From the NCBI GenBank assembly GCA_023250175.1, contig JAHFBD010000062.1:3693-10609 (forward strand): a DNA stretch of 6,917 nucleotides, written 5' to 3'. The translations under genes and the position numbers were made by a program. The stretch is from Candidatus Melainabacteria bacterium (GTDB lineage Bacteria; Cyanobacteriota; Vampirovibrionia; 2-02-FULL-35-15). Of this stretch, positions 5,505 to 6,917 are shown piece after piece. The notes beneath the pieces were generated by a model. The model saw only the letters and a program-made list of their open reading frames with translations. It was not told the origin of the DNA and ran no database searches. Each line of letters begins with the position of its first letter. Positions within the stretch are counted from its first letter, which is position 1.

Positions 5505-6317
5505 TTACCTTTTTTTTCTTTTATATGTAAAACTACTTTGTAACCCTGCTGTACTTCTTTGTAGTTCGCTATAAGATAGTGTTTCTTCTTTCCAGGGAAG
5601 ACTATAGGCTATTAAATCAAAGGTGCTAAGAAGGCTACCCGTATCTTTCTTTTCTTTTTTAGATTTAGCTTTAGATAGCCTATTTTGAAATGCTTGTTTT
5701 GCTTGTACCTTACCAATAGATATATTTTCAATAGATATAACCCTCCCATAGTTTTCTAGTTTTTTAAATAAATCTACGATATCTGTAAAGTTACCGGATA
5801 CTTTAACCTCAATAGGAAATCGATATAGATCCACAGGAAAATTTTGTTCTTTAAGCTTATCAATGGCTTCTCTTGCTTTTCTACGATTATTATTTTGACC
5901 AGCAATTTCTAATGTAGCTTGTTTATCGAGAATTATATTTATAGGTTCTGCATTTGAAGGGGTAAAGCTTTCTAATGTTATTGAGCTTTCATCACAAATC
6001 TTTTTTAAATCTTGTGCAAGGAAATCAAGTTCATATGATTTAGCTAAATATAATTTTTGACCTTCGATTTTTTTTGCAATAATTTGATTTTCCTTTTTTA
6101 ACTTTTCTAGTTTTCTGATGTTTAGCTCTAAGTTACTTAATTTTGATTTGTCCATGGAAATTTTTGATTTTGATTCAGTGTAGTTATTCCAGGCAGGGAT
6201 AGTAACCTGAAAGAATGGTATTGTAGAAAATACGATAAGTAATCCACTAACCAAATTTTTTTCTCTTTGAGAAAGGTTATTTAGTTTTGAGGTTATTTGT
6301 TTAAAATCATAAGGCAT
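5505..6317 (-). CDS. pilO: PilO-like type IV pilus inner-membrane assembly protein
   Basis: The 270-residue protein has the PilO plan: a short basic cytoplasmic N-terminus (1-21), one membrane helix (about 22-42), a charged coiled coil (about 45-95), then a periplasmic domain. The stretch FPIEVKVSGNFTDIVDLFKK (167-186) followed by LENYGRVISIENISI (187-201) is the most typical PilO feature. PilO pairs with PilN and links PilM to the PilQ secretin; GspM-type type II secretion proteins share this fold and are the alternative. Two things are unusual: a Lys-rich insert (AKSKKEKKD, 217-225) and a strongly basic end (YKRKKR). pilM, pilN and pilQ are not beside it; it stands alone between argJ and rplM. 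The ATG at 6317 is the only usable start because an in-frame stop lies 19-21 nt upstream (6336-6338). No Shine-Dalgarno is evident. Confidence 0.72.
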   Translation of the reverse strand: MPYDFKQITSKLNNLSQREKNLVSGLLIVFSTIPFFQVTIPAWNNYTESKSKISMDKSKLSNLELNIRKLEKLKKENQIIAKKIEGQKLYLAKSYELDFLAQDLKKICDESSITLESFTPSNAEPINIILDKQATLEIAGQNNNRRKAREAIDKLKEQNFPVDLYRFPIEVKVSGNFTDIVDLFKKLENYGRVISIENISIGKVQAKQAFQNRLSKAKSKKEKKDTGSLLSTFDLIAYSLPWKEETLSYSELQRSTAGLQSSFTYKRKKR

Positions 6318-6376
6318 GATGACATAATAGACGATTTATTTAAGATTCAGCAACAAAGGTTTAACCTATAGTAAAG

Positions 6377-6519
6377 AACTATAGTTTTTACCTACCGCTC
6401 GTTTCGCACTAATGCTCAACTCGCTCTTCCTTAAACATGGCGCTTTTTGGTGAATAAATCACACAAAAAGCTTATTTATGGTCTTATATATTATAGCTAG
6501 GTAGTAACGAACTATAATT
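6377..6519. repeat. Imperfect inverted repeat, possible MITE-like or intergenic repeat element
   Basis: The left arm 6377-6396 (AACTATAGTT, then TTACCTACC) is matched by the reverse complement of the right arm 6500-6519 (AATTATAGTT, then TTACTACC). The outer 10 bases agree at 9 positions, and the inner part agrees with small indels. The arms enclose about 100 bp with different base composition and an internal hairpin, 143 bp in total. This layout resembles miniature inverted-repeat or palindromic intergenic elements. No transposase is nearby and I cannot define a target-site duplication. AT-rich arms could also match by chance. Confidence 0.4.
6442..6471. terminator. Stem-loop inside the argJ/pilO intergenic region
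   Basis: GCTTTTTGGTG (6442-6452) pairs with CACACAAAAAGC (6460-6471) around a 7-nt AATAAAT loop: 11 base pairs with one bulged A. It is the best hairpin I found outside genes. Neither side is followed by a clean T-run, and the genes on both sides point away from it, so a conventional terminator role is not obvious. It may instead be part of the surrounding repeat element. Confidence 0.35.
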
Positions 6520-6566
6520 AATAATTGACAATTAATACTTGATAATTGACAATAAAAACAATATAA
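6513..6566 (+). promoter_or_regulatory. argJ promoter region with 12-bp direct repeat spaced 21 bp
   Basis: ATAATTGACAAT occurs at 6521-6532 and again at 6542-6553, a 21-bp period (about two helical turns); each copy contains TTGACA. The best usable pair is TTGACA (6525-6530), 17 nt, GACAAT (6548-6553), which would start transcription near 6560, a few bases before the ATG. A sequence-wise better pair, TTGATA (6539-6544), 17 nt, TATAAA (6562-6567), would start inside the gene and is hard to reconcile with the ORF. A perfect TATAAT at 6513-6518 lacks a -35. AATTGACAATT (6523-6533) is also palindromic and could bind a regulator. It does not look like a standard ArgR box. Confidence 0.4.
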
Positions 6567-6917
6567 ATGACCAAAAAACATAAAAAACAAGGTTTTCAGT
6601 TTGCAGCTAGTACCTGTGGTTTTAAACGTACAAAAAGAACTGATTTAGCTTTGATTTATTCTTCTATTCCCTGTACATATGCAGGAGTTTTTACAAAAAA
6701 TCAAGTTCGGGCAGCTTGCGTAGATGAAAACAGGGAGCTTTTAGGTAAAAAGAAAAAAATTAAGGCTATTGTTATAAATTCTGGGAATGCAAATGCTTGT
6801 ACTGGTAAAGAAGGAATTAATGCAGTAAAAAAGACACAACTAATTGCCTCAAAACTATTAAACATTTTACCGGATGAAGTTTTAGTAGCTAGTACTGGTG
6901 TAATTGGTGTGCCTTTA
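6567..6917 (+). CDS. argJ: Glutamate N-acetyltransferase / ornithine acetyltransferase, N-terminal part
   Basis: ArgJ moves the acetyl group from N-acetylornithine to glutamate, recycling it in arginine synthesis; some forms also use acetyl-CoA. The first 117 residues are present and the gene runs off the right edge; the full enzyme is about 400 residues. Family signatures seen are AASTCGFKRTKRTDLALIYS (13-32), AGVFTKNQVRAA (39-50), AIVINSGNANACTG (67-80) and the near-terminal VLVASTGVIGVPL (105-117). The TGVIG segment belongs to the active-site region. The internal Thr where the precursor self-cleaves lies beyond the window. ATG at 6567 is preceded directly by an in-frame TAA (6564-6566), so it is the only start, but there is no Shine-Dalgarno, which suggests a leaderless or very short-leader mRNA. 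The extreme N-terminus is unusually basic (KKHKK). Confidence 0.95.
   Translation, partial: MTKKHKKQGFQFAASTCGFKRTKRTDLALIYSSIPCTYAGVFTKNQVRAACVDENRELLGKKKKIKAIVINSGNANACTGKEGINAVKKTQLIASKLLNILPDEVLVASTGVIGVPL

Larger units (their letters stand above)
6318..6566. other. Divergent non-coding region between pilO-like gene and argJ
   Basis: This 249-bp region is the longest stretch without a gene. It separates the minus-strand PilO-like gene from plus-strand argJ, so it should hold both their promoters. Its middle (about 6391-6450) is visibly richer in G+C than the flanks. It contains the inverted repeat, hairpin and direct repeat listed separately. For the PilO-like gene the best promoter guess on the minus strand is TTGCTG, 18 nt, TATTAT (-10 at 6329-6324), which would start transcription almost on the ATG; this is weak. 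I found no tRNA, no riboswitch I can name and no credible small ORF. Confidence 0.6.

Noticed and set aside
6562..6567. TTGATA-17-TATAAA as the argJ promoter
   Set aside because: It is a good match to consensus, but it would start transcription a few bases inside the gene, and no alternative start codon exists in the argJ N-terminal region.

Overview
The window is AT-rich (roughly one third G+C by eye) and densely coded. It looks like a chromosomal segment of a diderm, LPS-making bacterium that may carry type IV pili. The evidence is a heptose-7-phosphate kinase, a PilO-like membrane protein and a Sec-exported repeat protein. The thiamine phosphate synthase carries an extra N-terminal domain of the kind seen in Cyanobacteria and some other phyla. 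With the low G+C, this makes a non-photosynthetic cyanobacterial relative (Melainabacteria/Vampirovibrionia type) a reasonable guess, but other low-G+C diderm phyla are not excluded.

Layout. From about 5460 down to 1, everything lies on the minus strand and reads as one tightly packed run: rplM (L13), rpsI (S9), a short RNase D, a two-domain thiamine phosphate synthase, a heptose-7-phosphate kinase (rfaE1), a 73-residue unknown ORF, and a pabA/trpG-type glutamine amidotransferase. After a 67-bp gap comes a secreted Ser/Thr-rich repeat protein that runs off the left edge. Gaps inside the run are 10-15 bp, or overlaps of 17, 4 and 4 bp, so the seven genes from rplM to pabA are probably co-transcribed and partly translationally coupled. 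A perfect TATAAT lies just upstream of rplM.

Upstream of rplM is a minus-strand PilO-like gene (5505-6317). A 249-bp non-coding region (6318-6566) separates it from argJ, which starts on the plus strand at 6567 and runs off the right edge. The non-coding region holds an imperfect inverted repeat about 143 bp long overall, an internal hairpin, and a 12-bp direct repeat spaced 21 bp that contains TTGACA boxes next to argJ.

How the genes fit together. Ribosomal protein genes head a mixed housekeeping cluster covering RNA processing, thiamine, LPS core heptose, and folate or tryptophan. The individual enzymes serve different pathways, so the common thread is probably shared growth-linked transcription rather than one pathway. 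The least explained items are the secreted protein with two different tandem repeat arrays, the 73-residue ORF held by ATGA overlaps on both sides, and the repeat-like intergenic element. No CRISPR array, tRNA, rRNA, transposase or phage gene is visible, and I found no convincing new defence or mobile system.
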